From contig JAIQGA010000002.1 in assembly GCA_020072925.1 (NCBI GenBank), positions 1 to 64,000 of the forward strand: a stretch of DNA of 64,000 nt. The letters run 5' to 3'. Made by a program: the position numbers and the translations under genes. This document shows, piece by piece, positions 8,841 to 17,368 of this stretch. Numbering within the stretch: the stretch's first letter is position 1; each line of letters begins with the position of its first letter. The DNA comes from Terriglobia bacterium. Lineage in GTDB: Bacteria; Acidobacteriota; Terriglobia; UBA7540. The notes beneath the pieces were generated by a model, which had not been told where the DNA came from, did no database searches, and was given only the letters and a program-made list of their open reading frames with translations.

Positions 8841-9638
8841 TCAGAGTTCCAGGTCGATCTCGACAAAGTTGTGCGGGGCCCACGGCCCGTTGTAATCGAA
8901 GGCGAAGTTATTATCAAAGTGCTTCGCGGCTTCGAACACGCTGTCTTCGAACTGCGCGAGCGCATCCCGCGCGACGAGGCAGGCGAGATTCATCACCTCG
9001 CGTTCGTTGCGGCACTTGGTTCGGACGATTTCGGGGCAATGGGGAGTCAGGATCTCTTCCACTTGGTCGGCGTAGTCTTCTCGATCCTCGTTCAGAAGCT
9101 GGTCAAACATCCTGCCCACTTCGATCTTCTGTTCCTGCGTGGGCTCATGGTGCCCGCCTAGCAAGCGGTCGCGGGCGGCTCGCAGCTCGGGGTGGGTATT
9201 GACGAAATATTCAAAGATGTTCGTCACCTCCCAAGTGACCCGCAGGCCCATTTCCACCTTGCCGGCGACGCTGCGCAGTTGTTCCAGGAGAGGCCGCTGA
9301 TTCCGAAGAAGCATTTTGCGAACCGCCTCCGGACCGTCCGCAAGAATCCCGAAGGACATGGGCAGGGGCGTAGTCTCCGCCATAAGCTTTTTGAGGACTG
9401 CCTGGTGGGCCGCCAGGTGGGAGCGTTCCGGAAGGATCTTCTCCTTGTGCAGATCACTGACGATCGCCACCACTTGTCCGGCGGCGAGGGAATACACCTC
9501 GCACCCGCCAATCCCGATGTCGCCATACGTTCGGGCCGGAGTACCCTCCGTGACCGCGTACAGGTACGTCCTCCCCCTGCTGGTCGCTTGGCTCGCCACG
9601 CGCCTTTCCGCTGCTTTCGCTGTCGATGTTTGGCCCAT
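8841..9638 (-). CDS. gvpL: GvpF/GvpL family gas vesicle protein, copy 1
   Basis: A 265-aa protein. After a polar N-terminal stretch of about 22 residues it enters the GvpF/L fold (RTYLYAVTEG), with the central LPMSFGIL segment, VTWEVTNIFEYF, and the diagnostic C-terminal YNGPWAPHNFVEI. GvpF and GvpL are two-domain assembly proteins that bind GvpA; F, L or an F-L hybrid cannot be separated by eye. The ATG at 9638 has a purine-rich GGGAGG about 17 bases upstream, rather far. Two more family members occur at 13126-14666. Confidence 0.9.
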   Translation of the reverse strand: MGQTSTAKAAERRVASQATSRGRTYLYAVTEGTPARTYGDIGIGGCEVYSLAAGQVVAIVSDLHKEKILPERSHLAAHQAVLKKLMAETTPLPMSFGILADGPEAVRKMLLRNQRPLLEQLRSVAGKVEMGLRVTWEVTNIFEYFVNTHPELRAARDRLLGGHHEPTQEQKIEVGRMFDQLLNEDREDYADQVEEILTPHCPEIVRTKCRNEREVMNLACLVARDALAQFEDSVFEAAKHFDNNFAFDYNGPWAPHNFVEIDLEL

Positions 9639-9816
9639 GTTTACTGATTCTCAACCTCCCGACAGACTGGTCTTCGAAAGGATACATCGGCAATATCCCG
9701 CCACTTCTTGAACGGGTTTGGCAGGGCCACGACGCTCCGCCGCCGGCAAATACTTCACCGCTTCGAGCCCTCGATCAATGATGTTGGCAGAGCCATTCCG
9801 CCACGGGCAGCCGGAT

Positions 9817-10065
9817 TCACCCTCGCGGCCACGTGACGCTCAGAGGTTCTTCGCCCAGCTTTCTCAGCGCACGCTTCACTGTGTTCCTGGCTTTGATCTC
9901 GAGGACCACTTCCCCCAAATACCCGGCCACGCGATAGATGGGTCGCCAGGGCAGGATGAGCGCGATCAGGATAAGTGAAATGACCGGGAAGCCCCAGCAC
10001 GCCAGCAACGTTGCGACGGCGACCTGCCCCACCAGGCGAAGCTCCTTCTCGCTTTCGAGCTTCAT
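9817..10065 (-). CDS. Small membrane protein in the gas vesicle cluster
   Basis: An 82-aa protein with one or two hydrophobic segments (about residues 10-40: LVGQVAVATLLACWGFPVI, then LILIALILPW) and a basic C-terminal half. GAGGAGATGA directly before the ATG is a strong ribosome binding site, arguing that it is real. I recognise no family. Its position between gvpN and gvpF/L on the same strand suggests a cluster-specific part, perhaps a membrane anchor for assembly; that is inference. Confidence 0.65.
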   Translation of the reverse strand: MKLESEKELRLVGQVAVATLLACWGFPVISLILIALILPWRPIYRVAGYLGEVVLEIKARNTVKRALRKLGEEPLSVTWPRG

Positions 10066-10139
10066 TCATCTCCTCTACCGCAGGTTGCGTGAGCGAAGTA
10101 GGCCTCTGGCTTTCTTCACGGACAAGCCTAACCCTGACC

Positions 10140-10454
10140 TTAGTACTGGATCCGGAAAGGAGCGACAGTCCGCCTCGGCCGGGTGCCGGGTTCGCCTTTT
10201 GCCATGTCGGCTCCCTTGCACTGTTTTCGGTCCGCCAAGGCCCGCAAGATCGCTTGCTTCTCCACCTCAATTTCCTGGAGTCGGGAGTCGATCTCCGCCA
10301 CGCGCCGGCTGGCGCTGCGCCGCTCGCTCGTGCGCCGAGCCTTCTCGATTTCCAGACAAGTGATTTGCATTTGCGCCATGTACGGAACGGTTAGGCGGTC
10401 CACTCGTCCTGCCATCGTGCGCAGATTCTTCAAACCTCTGAGGGGTATAGGCAT
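10140..10454 (-). CDS. Small basic coiled-coil protein after gvpN
   Basis: A 104-aa protein starting 4 bases after the gvpN stop, with GGAG inside the end of gvpN as a possible ribosome binding site. Its middle (RRVAEIDSRLQEIEVEKQAI) has a clear heptad pattern and the ends are rich in Arg and Lys. It has no recognised family. Tight coupling to gvpN suggests it acts in vesicle assembly. The reading frame extends upstream to 10526 inside gvpN, but the internal ATG is the sensible start. Confidence 0.6.
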   Translation of the reverse strand: MPIPLRGLKNLRTMAGRVDRLTVPYMAQMQITCLEIEKARRTSERRSASRRVAEIDSRLQEIEVEKQAILRALADRKQCKGADMAKGEPGTRPRRTVAPFRIQY

Positions 10455-10458
10455 GCGG

Positions 10459-11469
10459 CTACTTCTCCAGTGCTTCAGTTCCCGGCTGGCGCTTCCGTCG
10501 CTGCTTCGCCGGAGGACCACAGACATTCCGAATGGCTTCGTCGACTTTCTCCTTCATCAGCGACTGGCCGTCATGCGTGACCTTGGCCGTGTCCGCGTGA
10601 AGCACATCGTGGCAAAGGGCCCAGAAAGCAGGATCGTTAATGCGCGCGCGGCCATTGCGATGAGCGAGGATTCGGGCGATGGCGATGCAGGCTCGGATGG
10701 TGGGGCGATGGTTGTTGACGCCGAATCCCCGGAGCTCTCGGATAATGTCCACGATGGCCTCGGCGTAACTCCGTGGAACCTTGGACTTCGCTACAGTGAT
10801 TTGAATCTCCGTCTCGCGATCGAAGTGTCCAAGGCTGATCGTAATGAGTCGGTCCAGCAAGGCGTCCTGGGTTTTGTGGACTCCTGCATACTCTTCGGGG
10901 TTGGATGTCAGTATGGCGCGGAAATCACCGTGCACGCGCAAGTATCCTTCTCCGGACCTGCGCAGATTGGGCAAGTTCAGAATCTTGCCTTCCAGGACGC
11001 TGAGCAGCACGTTGTTCGCCTCGGGGCGGGAGCGGTTGAACTCGTCGTAAACAAGCGTGTACCCGTTGAGGCAGGCCGTGGTCAGGCGATGATCCTCCCA
11101 AAGCGTGCTCAGGCTTTCCTCGGTCTTCACGACGGAATGGATGTAGTTATCAACGAGCTTGGACTTATGGTAACCGCAGTCCTTGCCCACCAGGTCGGAG
11201 CTCTCGTACTCGTCGTCACCGTGAATCAGGACGGCGGGACGGCCGAGTCGGGCGGCAACGTGGAGGGCGAGCGTAGTCTTTCCCGTTCCCGCCGGACCCG
11301 CGAAGTGCACGGCATAGCCAACCTCCAGATATGTCAGCGCCCGCTCGGTGAGATCCTGGATGTACGGAGTCAAGACAAACGTATCGCTGGCCTCAGGCAC
11401 GATGTGTTGTTCCGCGGCCAGCACGCTGACCGTCGCTTCTGAAACAGGCCCGGCATCGTGGCTATCCAT
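10459..11469 (-). CDS. gvpN: Gas vesicle AAA ATPase GvpN
   Basis: A 336-aa MoxR/dynein-like AAA ATPase: Walker A GPAGTGKTT near residue 60, Walker B LVYDEFNRSRPE, sensor ILTSNPEEYAGVH, and an arginine finger region ALLDRLITI. GvpN is required for vesicle enlargement and, in other systems, is linked to GvpC. The frame can start at a TTG at 11511, but the ATG at 11469 preceded by AAGGGGAC fits better. It sits between the GvpC-like genes and the coiled-coil gene. Confidence 0.93.
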   Translation of the reverse strand: MDSHDAGPVSEATVSVLAAEQHIVPEASDTFVLTPYIQDLTERALTYLEVGYAVHFAGPAGTGKTTLALHVAARLGRPAVLIHGDDEYESSDLVGKDCGYHKSKLVDNYIHSVVKTEESLSTLWEDHRLTTACLNGYTLVYDEFNRSRPEANNVLLSVLEGKILNLPNLRRSGEGYLRVHGDFRAILTSNPEEYAGVHKTQDALLDRLITISLGHFDRETEIQITVAKSKVPRSYAEAIVDIIRELRGFGVNNHRPTIRACIAIARILAHRNGRARINDPAFWALCHDVLHADTAKVTHDGQSLMKEKVDEAIRNVCGPPAKQRRKRQPGTEALEK

Positions 11470-11547
11470 AATGGCTTCGTCCCCTTCGAGGAATTCGCCG
11501 GCGTACTCCAAACAGCGCTTGCTGCACGCCTTCCGCCGTCTGCGCGA

Positions 11548-12027
11548 CTACGACTTTCGGCGCTTCCTGCGCGTGCCGCCCTTGGGCTTTTCGGTCTCCG
11601 CCGCTGGGACGCCAGAGGGCGCCGCGGGCGGCTGTTCCTCGCTCGCCTCGGGTTTCGGCACTCGTCTTGTTTCCGGGGCGAGGGCTTCCGGCTCTGACTT
11701 CCTGGGCCCAGGGGCTTGCAGGTCGCGTGCGGCTGGCGCGCGCCGCAGGCGATCAAGAGCCATTCGGCCGCCGCCGAGGTCAATGCGAACTCCTCGGCGA
11801 AGGGCCGCGACAGCCTCCTGAAGATTTGAGAGGAAGGCCTCGCGATTCGCCTTCGATCGGCGGGCCATGTCGTGCAGGCCGCTGGAGAAATGAGAAAGCA
11901 AATCCGCCACGGAGGCCCGGCGATTATCGTTTTCGAGTTGCAGGTGGGCGAGGAAATCTCCGCGCTCTTTTCTCAGGGCGAGGATTCCATCGCGCAATTG
12001 AATCAGGTGGATTACCAGAGCAGGCAT
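11548..12027 (-). CDS. GvpC-like helical protein A
   Basis: A 159-aa protein. The N-terminal 85 residues are continuous amphipathic helix, including REAFLSNLQEAVAALRRGVR. The remainder is a low-complexity Pro/Ala/Glu tail ending in a strongly basic KGGTRRKRRKS. The R-x-AFLSNL-x(3)-V-A-LR motif recurs in the next gene upstream (12182-12499), and GvpC proteins have comparable Phe-Leu helical repeats. Position directly before gvpN matches the gvpC-gvpN order of cyanobacteria and haloarchaea. An outer-surface GvpC analogue is therefore likely but unproven. AGGAG lies 7 bases before the ATG at 12027; the ATG at 12033 is too close to it. Confidence 0.6.
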   Translation of the reverse strand: MPALVIHLIQLRDGILALRKERGDFLAHLQLENDNRRASVADLLSHFSSGLHDMARRSKANREAFLSNLQEAVAALRRGVRIDLGGGRMALDRLRRAPAARDLQAPGPRKSEPEALAPETRRVPKPEASEEQPPAAPSGVPAAETEKPKGGTRRKRRKS

Positions 12028-12181
12028 GCGCATTCTCCTCTTACTTCTCTCCGGAGAGCTGGGGTGTTCTCTGATTTACAGGCCAGCCAGCAGGCGCGCG
12101 GACAAGGTGGAATGAAAGCATGCGCACCTCATCGCACGACTCCGAAGTTCTGGTTCGATGGCCAGACGCCTCGGCAGGTGC

Positions 12182-12499
12182 CTACCGGCGCTTGCCCGCC
12201 CAGGCGAACCGGACCACGGCAAGGTCGACCTGGGTCTGCTGCCTCAACTCTGCTACCAGGTGCCGAAGGTTGCTCAGGAATGCCAGGCGAGCTCTTCGCG
12301 CCTGCTGCGCCACGCGCGTTTGCATTTCAGAAAACTGCGCGCACATTTCCGAAACTTCCTCTTGGCGGTTCGCGTGGCCGCTGGCGAGCTGGCCCTTGAG
12401 CGCCTGACGGCTGCCGTGCAAAGTCTGGATTTCGTCGCACAGACGCCTCATGTCCTCTGTCAATCTGCCCACGATAGTCCTCCTCAGGATTTTCTCCAT
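12182..12499 (-). CDS. GvpC-like helical protein B
   Basis: A 105-aa, almost wholly helical protein. It carries RRARLAFLSNLRHLVAELRQ, the same R-x-AFLSNL-x(3)-V-A-LR motif as protein A, followed in both by a short V-(D/I)-L segment. The basic C-terminus ends AWAGKRR. It lies between gvpA and protein A on the same strand, as gvpC does in known clusters. The motif pair suggests duplication. No clear ribosome binding site precedes the ATG; a TTG at 12508 is the alternative start. The GvpC assignment rests on motif and position only. Confidence 0.6.
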   Translation of the reverse strand: MEKILRRTIVGRLTEDMRRLCDEIQTLHGSRQALKGQLASGHANRQEEVSEMCAQFSEMQTRVAQQARRARLAFLSNLRHLVAELRQQTQVDLAVVRFAWAGKRR

Positions 12500-12577
12500 T
12501 GCATACAAACTCGTCTGTTGCCGGGGGGAAGGCCGCTCATCGGCCCTCCCTCGGCAACAATCGGTTCCAGCCGACTA

Positions 12578-12796
12578 CTAAGCGGGAGCCGCAGCCGTGG
12601 CTGTCAGACCGATGGCCTCGGCGTACTTCAGGTAGGTCTCCACCGAAGCGATCACGACGCGGGCTTCGACCGACAGCAACTCGATTCCAACCAGCGATAC
12701 CTTCGCCCAGGCGTCGATCACGATCCCTTTGTCCAGGATGCGATCGACAACTTCGGCCAGGCTCGAGGAGTCGGTCGACTTCGCGACCTTTGCCAT
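12578..12796 (-). CDS. gvpA: Major gas vesicle shell protein GvpA
   Basis: A 72-aa protein with the full GvpA sequence pattern: [20 protein letters not shown], then [20 protein letters not shown] and a short Ala-rich tail. GvpA polymerises as ribs that form the gas-permeable, water-excluding wall. Length and lack of extension distinguish it from the two other GvpA-family genes here. AAGGAGAA with good spacing supports the ATG at 12796; the longer frame to 12829 is excluded by this. It is preceded by the longest gap of the cluster, as expected if it has its own promoter. Confidence 0.95.
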   Translation of the reverse strand: MAKVAKSTDSSSLAEVVDRILDKGIVIDAWAKVSLVGIELLSVEARVVIASVETYLKYAEAIGLTATAAAPA

Positions 12797-13125
12797 AACG
12801 GTTCTCCTTCCGGGTACACAGCTACCCACGTTTCAATTGGGATAAGCCGCGAACTCGCGGGTCTTCTCCCGGTCACGGGAGAGCAGGATGGAGGCCGTAC
12901 GCAAGAAGGATCGCGGCGTGCTAGAAACGCATGATTCCAAAGAGGAAGTCCTCGGCGGGTCGCGGACTCCTTGGCGCCCCGCCGGCCATTATGGAATTCG
13001 TTCCATAGACTTCAGTCATCACATGCGAGGGAGCTTATCCCCATTGTTGATGCCGAACTCCCGGGGTAATCAAGCGTTGCCACGGCGCAAAATCCCCTTG
13101 AGCAACCTGAAGTCCGTCGAGCCTC
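12797..13125 (-). promoter_or_regulatory. Leader region of gvpA with a dyad at 12990-13007
   Basis: These 329 bases between a gvpF/L stop and gvpA hold no gene on either strand that I can support. They contain a perfect 7-bp inverted repeat, TATGGAA-N4-TTCCATA (12990-13007), about 195 bases before gvpA. It could be an operator or an mRNA hairpin; no T tract follows, so it is not a standard terminator. I looked for a sigma-54 -24/-12 element (GG-N10-GC) and found no convincing one, nor a clean sigma-70 promoter. Confidence 0.35.
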
Positions 13126-13848
13126 TTACTTTTCGCAGGAGTCCACGAAGTTGTAGGGCGGCCAAGGTCCGCTCAAAAGCAGCTTGGCGGCCCGCTGGGA
13201 GGAGAATTGACCGGCGGCCTCTCGAAACATCTCCTGCAGCGCGCGCGGCACCAGAAAGTAGAGGGACAAAAACCGGTTTCGAGCGGAATCCTGCCACTCC
13301 ACTTTGTGCCGCACGTAGAGGCCGGACAGGGAGCTGCAAAGCCCGTCTACGAAGTCGCGCTGTTCGAGGACGGTCCGGTCGAGCTCCAGGCAGCGTTGAC
13401 GCCGCGCGGCAAGGTAAGCAGCTCCGGAATCAAAAGAAGCCCCGGAGGAATTCGAATATCCGGGTTTTGGCTCGTTGCCCCCTCCCGATTCGGCGCGGGG
13501 AAGCAGAACCCGTATGCCCATCTCGTCCGCGCCCTCGAGTTCGCCCAGGAGCGCGTCGTACTCCCGGTGATGTGCTTCCAACAAATCTCTGGCCCCCGCC
13601 GAGTCTGCAACACAGCATCCGTAGCGAAAGGGAATGACAGTCCGAGAACGATGGAAAGCTTCAACGACCTTTGCGAAAGCCAGGATCTCTGCGACTCCGG
13701 GAGTTGCTTCTGAGACCGCAAGTTCGGAAAGAGCGACGCTCAAGCCATTCTGCGCCACCACGACTACTTGTTGTCCCGCTATTTCCGACGGCCGCTCGAG
13801 CCTTGGGGCAGCGTCGGTGCGAAAGATGCAGTAAAGCAGGCAACTCAT
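13126..13848 (-). CDS. GvpF/GvpL family gas vesicle protein, copy 2
   Basis: A 240-aa protein with the GvpF/L fold: N-terminal MSCLLYCIFRTD, central TVIPFRYGCCV (the family's PxRFG-like segment), and the C-terminal signature LLLSGPWPPYNFVD. Its ATG overlaps the stop of the preceding gvpF/L gene in an ATGA arrangement (13845-13848), so the two are translationally coupled. GvpF/L paralogues are thought to bind GvpA monomers and start vesicle nucleation. Cysteines are unusually frequent in the N-terminal half. It is closer to GvpF than to copy 1 by length. Confidence 0.88.
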   Translation of the reverse strand: MSCLLYCIFRTDAAPRLERPSEIAGQQVVVVAQNGLSVALSELAVSEATPGVAEILAFAKVVEAFHRSRTVIPFRYGCCVADSAGARDLLEAHHREYDALLGELEGADEMGIRVLLPRAESGGGNEPKPGYSNSSGASFDSGAAYLAARRQRCLELDRTVLEQRDFVDGLCSSLSGLYVRHKVEWQDSARNRFLSLYFLVPRALQEMFREAAGQFSSQRAAKLLLSGPWPPYNFVDSCEK

Positions 13849-14666
13849 GGCGGCGCTCCCATCAATAGGGGAGGGACGAAGCGATAGGGCGGCCAGGGCC
13901 CGGACAGTTCGAAAACCAGCCCCGCGGCTCCAGGGCTGGCGTTGAGCTTATCGATGTGCGGCCGAAATTTCGCGAGGGCACTCTTGCCCAGCAAGAAGGC
14001 CCAATTCAACACCATCTCGCTTGTGCCTTCGGGGGGCGAAGCTGACAGGTGCACCGGGCACTCGCAGAAATCTGTCGCTTGCTCTCGAAGCTCGCCGGGT
14101 GGGTTGTGGCAAGTTTCGTAAAGCCAACGGCCCAGCTCCTTTTCGGCCTCCGCCTGAATTCGTTTCTCCTCGAAGTAGCGCCGGCCAGGCGCCAGCGCCG
14201 CGAGTTGCGCCTGCTCGGCGGTGAGACGGGCGGAGGCAAAGCTTTGGAGCGCTTGTCTTCGGTCGAGGAAGCCTTTGACGGACCACTCTTCCTGGTCCGC
14301 GACCCGATCGAGAAAGTGCGCGATGGCCTCCCCGTGCAGGGCGAGGACTTCTTCCAGCCTCTCCCGAGATGAGAAAAGTGTCCCGAATCGGCTCGGCAGC
14401 ACGGGAGAGAGGCGCATCACTTCCTCGACCACCGCCTCGTGCCGCAGGGCGCAGGGACCGATCCAGGCCAGTTGTTCCATGCGCTGCTCCGCCTCCGGGC
14501 CGCAGAAATCTTCCAACGCCACCTCGCTGACCACGGCGCACAGCTCGGGCAAGCATCGAAGCACGGAGAGGGAATGCCGGCCATCCACGCCGGTTCCGGG
14601 AAGTTCGCCGACGGACTCGGACCGCGCGATGCAAAACAGATAGAGTGCGTTAAGATTCTTCGCCAT
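13845..14666 (-). CDS. GvpF/GvpL family gas vesicle protein, copy 3
   Basis: A 273-aa GvpF/L protein: N-terminal NALYLFCIA, central SPVLPSRFGTLFSS, and the C-terminal signature FELSGPWPPYRFVPP. It starts 3 bases after the stop of the AAA ATPase gene and overlaps copy 2 by 4 bases, so ATPase, copy 3 and copy 2 form one translational unit. Three GvpF/L members in one cluster is common outside cyanobacteria. The exact F or L label cannot be assigned. Confidence 0.88.
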   Translation of the reverse strand: MAKNLNALYLFCIARSESVGELPGTGVDGRHSLSVLRCLPELCAVVSEVALEDFCGPEAEQRMEQLAWIGPCALRHEAVVEEVMRLSPVLPSRFGTLFSSRERLEEVLALHGEAIAHFLDRVADQEEWSVKGFLDRRQALQSFASARLTAEQAQLAALAPGRRYFEEKRIQAEAEKELGRWLYETCHNPPGELREQATDFCECPVHLSASPPEGTSEMVLNWAFLLGKSALAKFRPHIDKLNASPGAAGLVFELSGPWPPYRFVPPLLMGAPP

Positions 14667-14669
14667 GGG

Positions 14670-16826
14670 TTATCGACCAACCTCTTTGACGGTCTGCCGG
14701 TAAATTTCCTGGAACGCCGCCTCCAGGTCGCTGGCTTCGAGGGTCACCGCCACCTGGCCCGCCGGCGACTCCTGGCTTGCGTGAACGGCTCTTCGCACCG
14801 CTTGCAGCGCGGCCTGGTTACACAATGAGCTCAGCTCGGCGCCGTTGAAACCCTCCGTCCGGGAAGCCAAGTCCGGGAGATGGATCGCGGCGCCGAGAGG
14901 TTTGTTCCTCAAATGGATTGCCAGGATCTCGCTACGTCCGTTCTCATCGGGAAGCGGAATCTCGATGATCACATCAAACCGGCCCGGCCGGAGAATCGCG
15001 GGATCAAGCAGGTCCCCCCGGTTGGTCGCGCCGAGAACCAGGACGCCTTTCAGTTCTTCGACGCCATCCAGTTCGGCGAGGAATTGGCTCAGGACGCGCT
15101 CGGCGACATGCGAATCGGTGCCCCCGGCGCCACGGCTGGGGACCAGCGCGTCAATCTCATCGAAGAAAACAATGCAAGGCGCTGCCTGGCGCGCCTTGCG
15201 AAATACCTCGCGCACTGCCTTCTCGGATTCGCCGACATACTTGGAGAGCAGTTCAGGACCTTTCACCGAGATGAAATTCACTTTGGTCTCGCTGGCCACC
15301 GCTTTGGCGAGGAGGGTTTTTCCGCAGCCGGGAGGGCCGGAGAGCAATATCCCCTTGGGTGGTCGAATTCCCGCCTGGCCAAACAGATCGGGATGCCGAA
15401 GAGGCCACTCGACGGCCTCCACGAGGCGCTCCTTGACTTCCCCTAGACCGCCCACGTCCTGCCAGCGCACATTGGGCACTTCGACAAATACCTCGCGCAT
15501 CGCGGAAGGCTCAATGTCTCTCAGGGCATCGAGAAAATCATCCATTCCCACCTCGAGTTTGGCGAGTTGGTCGTAGGGGATGCGCGCCAGACCGAAGTCA
15601 ACATCGGGCATGATGCGCCGGAGGCAAAGCATCGCCGCTTCCCGGCACAGGGCTTCCAGGTCCGCACCCACAAATCCGTGCGTGATTTCGGCCAAGTGAC
15701 CGAGGTCCACTTTTTCCGCCAGGGGCATACCGCGGCTATGAATCTCCAGGATCTCCTGGCGGCCATGACGGTCCGGAATAGGGATACTGATTTCGCGGTC
15801 AAAGCGCCCGGGCCGACGCAAGGCCGGATCGAGGACGTTCGGCAGGTTGGTGGCTGCGATGACGATCACCTTCCGCCGCTTCGCAAGCCCGTCCATCAAT
15901 GCCAGGAGTTGCGCCACGACCCGCTTTTCGACTTCACCCACCACTTGCTCGCGGCGAGGAGCAATGGCATCGATCTCGTCCAGAAAGATGATGCTCGGAG
16001 ATTTTCGACTCGCCTCCTCGAAGATCTTGCGCAGATGGGCTTCGCTCTCGCCATAGAATTTATGGATAATCTCCGGGCCGCTGACGGCGAAGAACTGTGC
16101 CTGCGTCTCATGGGCAATGGCGCGGGCGATCAATGTTTTGCCGCACCCCGGAGGCCCATGCAGGAGCACGCCCTTGGGCGCGTCGATCCCCAGTCGCTCG
16201 AAGACCTCGGGATAGCGCAGGGGCAGTTCGATCATTTCGCGAATGCGCTGGAGTTGGGATTTCAGGCCGCCGATATCCTCGTAGGATACCGCGCGAGCCC
16301 CCACTTCCTCGGCTTGCGATGCCTTGGAGATAACCAACTGGGTCGAAGGATGAATCAGCACGGGACCCCTGGGCGTCGTGCTTTCCACCTTGAAATCCGC
16401 CCAGCGCGCCCCAAAAAGGATAGCTCGGATGCGGCTCTCGGCCAGGACGGGCAGCCCATCCAACCGGCTGCCGATGTAATCCAGATCGCGCTCGGAGGGA
16501 ATGATGTTCGTGGGGGCCAGGACGACGCGGTCCGCGGGCGGGCAACTGATCCGGTGTACTTCCACGAACTCATCCAGTCCGGTCCCCGCGTTCTCCCGCG
16601 TGATGCCGTCCAACTGAATTCGCGATTGCCCTCGCATTTCCTTGTATGCCGGCATCGCTTTGCAGACGGTCCTGGCCTTACCCAGCACTTCGACAATGTC
16701 TCCGACTTCCGCCTTCAACCTCGCGAGGTCCTCCGGGCCCACGCGGGCATACGAACGCGCCACGTCCTTGCTGAGCGCCTCCGCGACTTTGAGCTTGAGC
16801 GACTTCACCTCGTCTTCGCCGGGCAT
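14670..16826 (-). CDS. CDC48/VAT-type double AAA ATPase in gas vesicle cluster
   Basis: A 718-aa protein with a CDC48-type N domain (about residues 1-170: LKLKVAEAL through PTNIIPSERDLDYI) and two complete AAA modules. D1 has GPPGCGKTL, Walker B FLDEIDAIAPRRE and the RRPGRFDREI finger region. D2 has GPPGCGKTL, FFDEIDALVPSRG and RPGRFD. All catalytic elements look intact in both. CDC48/p97 proteins unfold or extract proteins from complexes. The flanking gvpF/L and hsp20 genes are 3 and 15 bases away. It may remodel or disassemble vesicles or GvpA aggregates, which is inference; no proteasome gene is nearby. Confidence 0.92.
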   Translation of the reverse strand: MPGEDEVKSLKLKVAEALSKDVARSYARVGPEDLARLKAEVGDIVEVLGKARTVCKAMPAYKEMRGQSRIQLDGITRENAGTGLDEFVEVHRISCPPADRVVLAPTNIIPSERDLDYIGSRLDGLPVLAESRIRAILFGARWADFKVESTTPRGPVLIHPSTQLVISKASQAEEVGARAVSYEDIGGLKSQLQRIREMIELPLRYPEVFERLGIDAPKGVLLHGPPGCGKTLIARAIAHETQAQFFAVSGPEIIHKFYGESEAHLRKIFEEASRKSPSIIFLDEIDAIAPRREQVVGEVEKRVVAQLLALMDGLAKRRKVIVIAATNLPNVLDPALRRPGRFDREISIPIPDRHGRQEILEIHSRGMPLAEKVDLGHLAEITHGFVGADLEALCREAAMLCLRRIMPDVDFGLARIPYDQLAKLEVGMDDFLDALRDIEPSAMREVFVEVPNVRWQDVGGLGEVKERLVEAVEWPLRHPDLFGQAGIRPPKGILLSGPPGCGKTLLAKAVASETKVNFISVKGPELLSKYVGESEKAVREVFRKARQAAPCIVFFDEIDALVPSRGAGGTDSHVAERVLSQFLAELDGVEELKGVLVLGATNRGDLLDPAILRPGRFDVIIEIPLPDENGRSEILAIHLRNKPLGAAIHLPDLASRTEGFNGAELSSLCNQAALQAVRRAVHASQESPAGQVAVTLEASDLEAAFQEIYRQTVKEVGR

Positions 16827-16841
16827 TCCCTCTCCCTTCGT

Positions 16842-17360
16842 CTATTTGGGGAACTTGATCTCCAAGACCCCGTTGTTACACGCGACCTGCATCTTTTCCC
16901 TGGAAACGCTGCGGGGCAGGAGAACTTCCTTGCGATACTTCTTGTCACCGTGCTCCGCCGCGATCGTCAGGACATCGTCCTTGAGCTCAATCCGCACGTC
17001 TTCCTTGGCGATGCCGGGCAACTCTGCCAGTACCTGGATGTGATCATCTTCCTCAAAAACGTCCACCATGGGTTCGCGTACCTCCTGAACCTCCGTTCGG
17101 CCGGATTTTTCATCACGACGGATATTTCCGAAAGGCTCGAGGTGCGGCCCTTCGTCTCCCAGCCCCACCTTGATGGAGAACCCGTAAATTCCCTTCACCT
17201 CTTTTCCACTCCCATGGATTTCTCCCGTTTTGGAGAGTTCCCGACCTGTCTCGGCGAGTTCACCGAGCTTCTCGACCAGGTCTCCAAAACCCTTGAGTAT
17301 TCCTCCCAGGCCTCCTTCCACGCTGCCGCGCCGTACCCGATTCTTATCTCCCGTAGTCAT
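16842..17360 (-). CDS. gvpH: Hsp20/alpha-crystallin protein, GvpH-like
   Basis: A 172-aa protein. A flexible N-terminal half, with GGLGGILKGFGDLVEKLGEL, precedes an alpha-crystallin domain: VDVFEEDDHIQVLAELPGI, ELKDDVLTIAAEHG, and the terminal NGVLEIKFPK I-x-F motif. GvpH is the small heat-shock chaperone of gas vesicle clusters and is thought to keep Gvp proteins soluble. AAGGAG nine bases before the ATG at 17360 fixes the start; the frame continues upstream to 17621 inside the regulator gene but has no start signal there. It follows the regulator by 8 bases. Confidence 0.88.
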   Translation of the reverse strand: MTTGDKNRVRRGSVEGGLGGILKGFGDLVEKLGELAETGRELSKTGEIHGSGKEVKGIYGFSIKVGLGDEGPHLEPFGNIRRDEKSGRTEVQEVREPMVDVFEEDDHIQVLAELPGIAKEDVRIELKDDVLTIAAEHGDKKYRKEVLLPRSVSREKMQVACNNGVLEIKFPK

Positions 17361-17368
17361 GTGGCTCC

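Noticed and set aside
9755-10270. 171-aa minus-strand open frame overlapping two small gas vesicle cluster genes
   Set aside because: The 82-aa frame in the same place has a strong ribosome binding site and a plausible membrane segment; the longer frame has a low-complexity, Arg/Gly-rich composition.
10183-11442. 419-aa plus-strand open frame opposite gvpN
   Set aside because: Antisense to a clear GvpN with all AAA motifs; no recognisable domain or ribosome binding site.
12797-13125. Sigma-54 promoter upstream of gvpA
   Set aside because: Expected from the sigma-54 activator gene, but no GG-N10-GC with TGGC and TTGC elements was found; the best partial match (TGGCAACG) lacks the -12 half.
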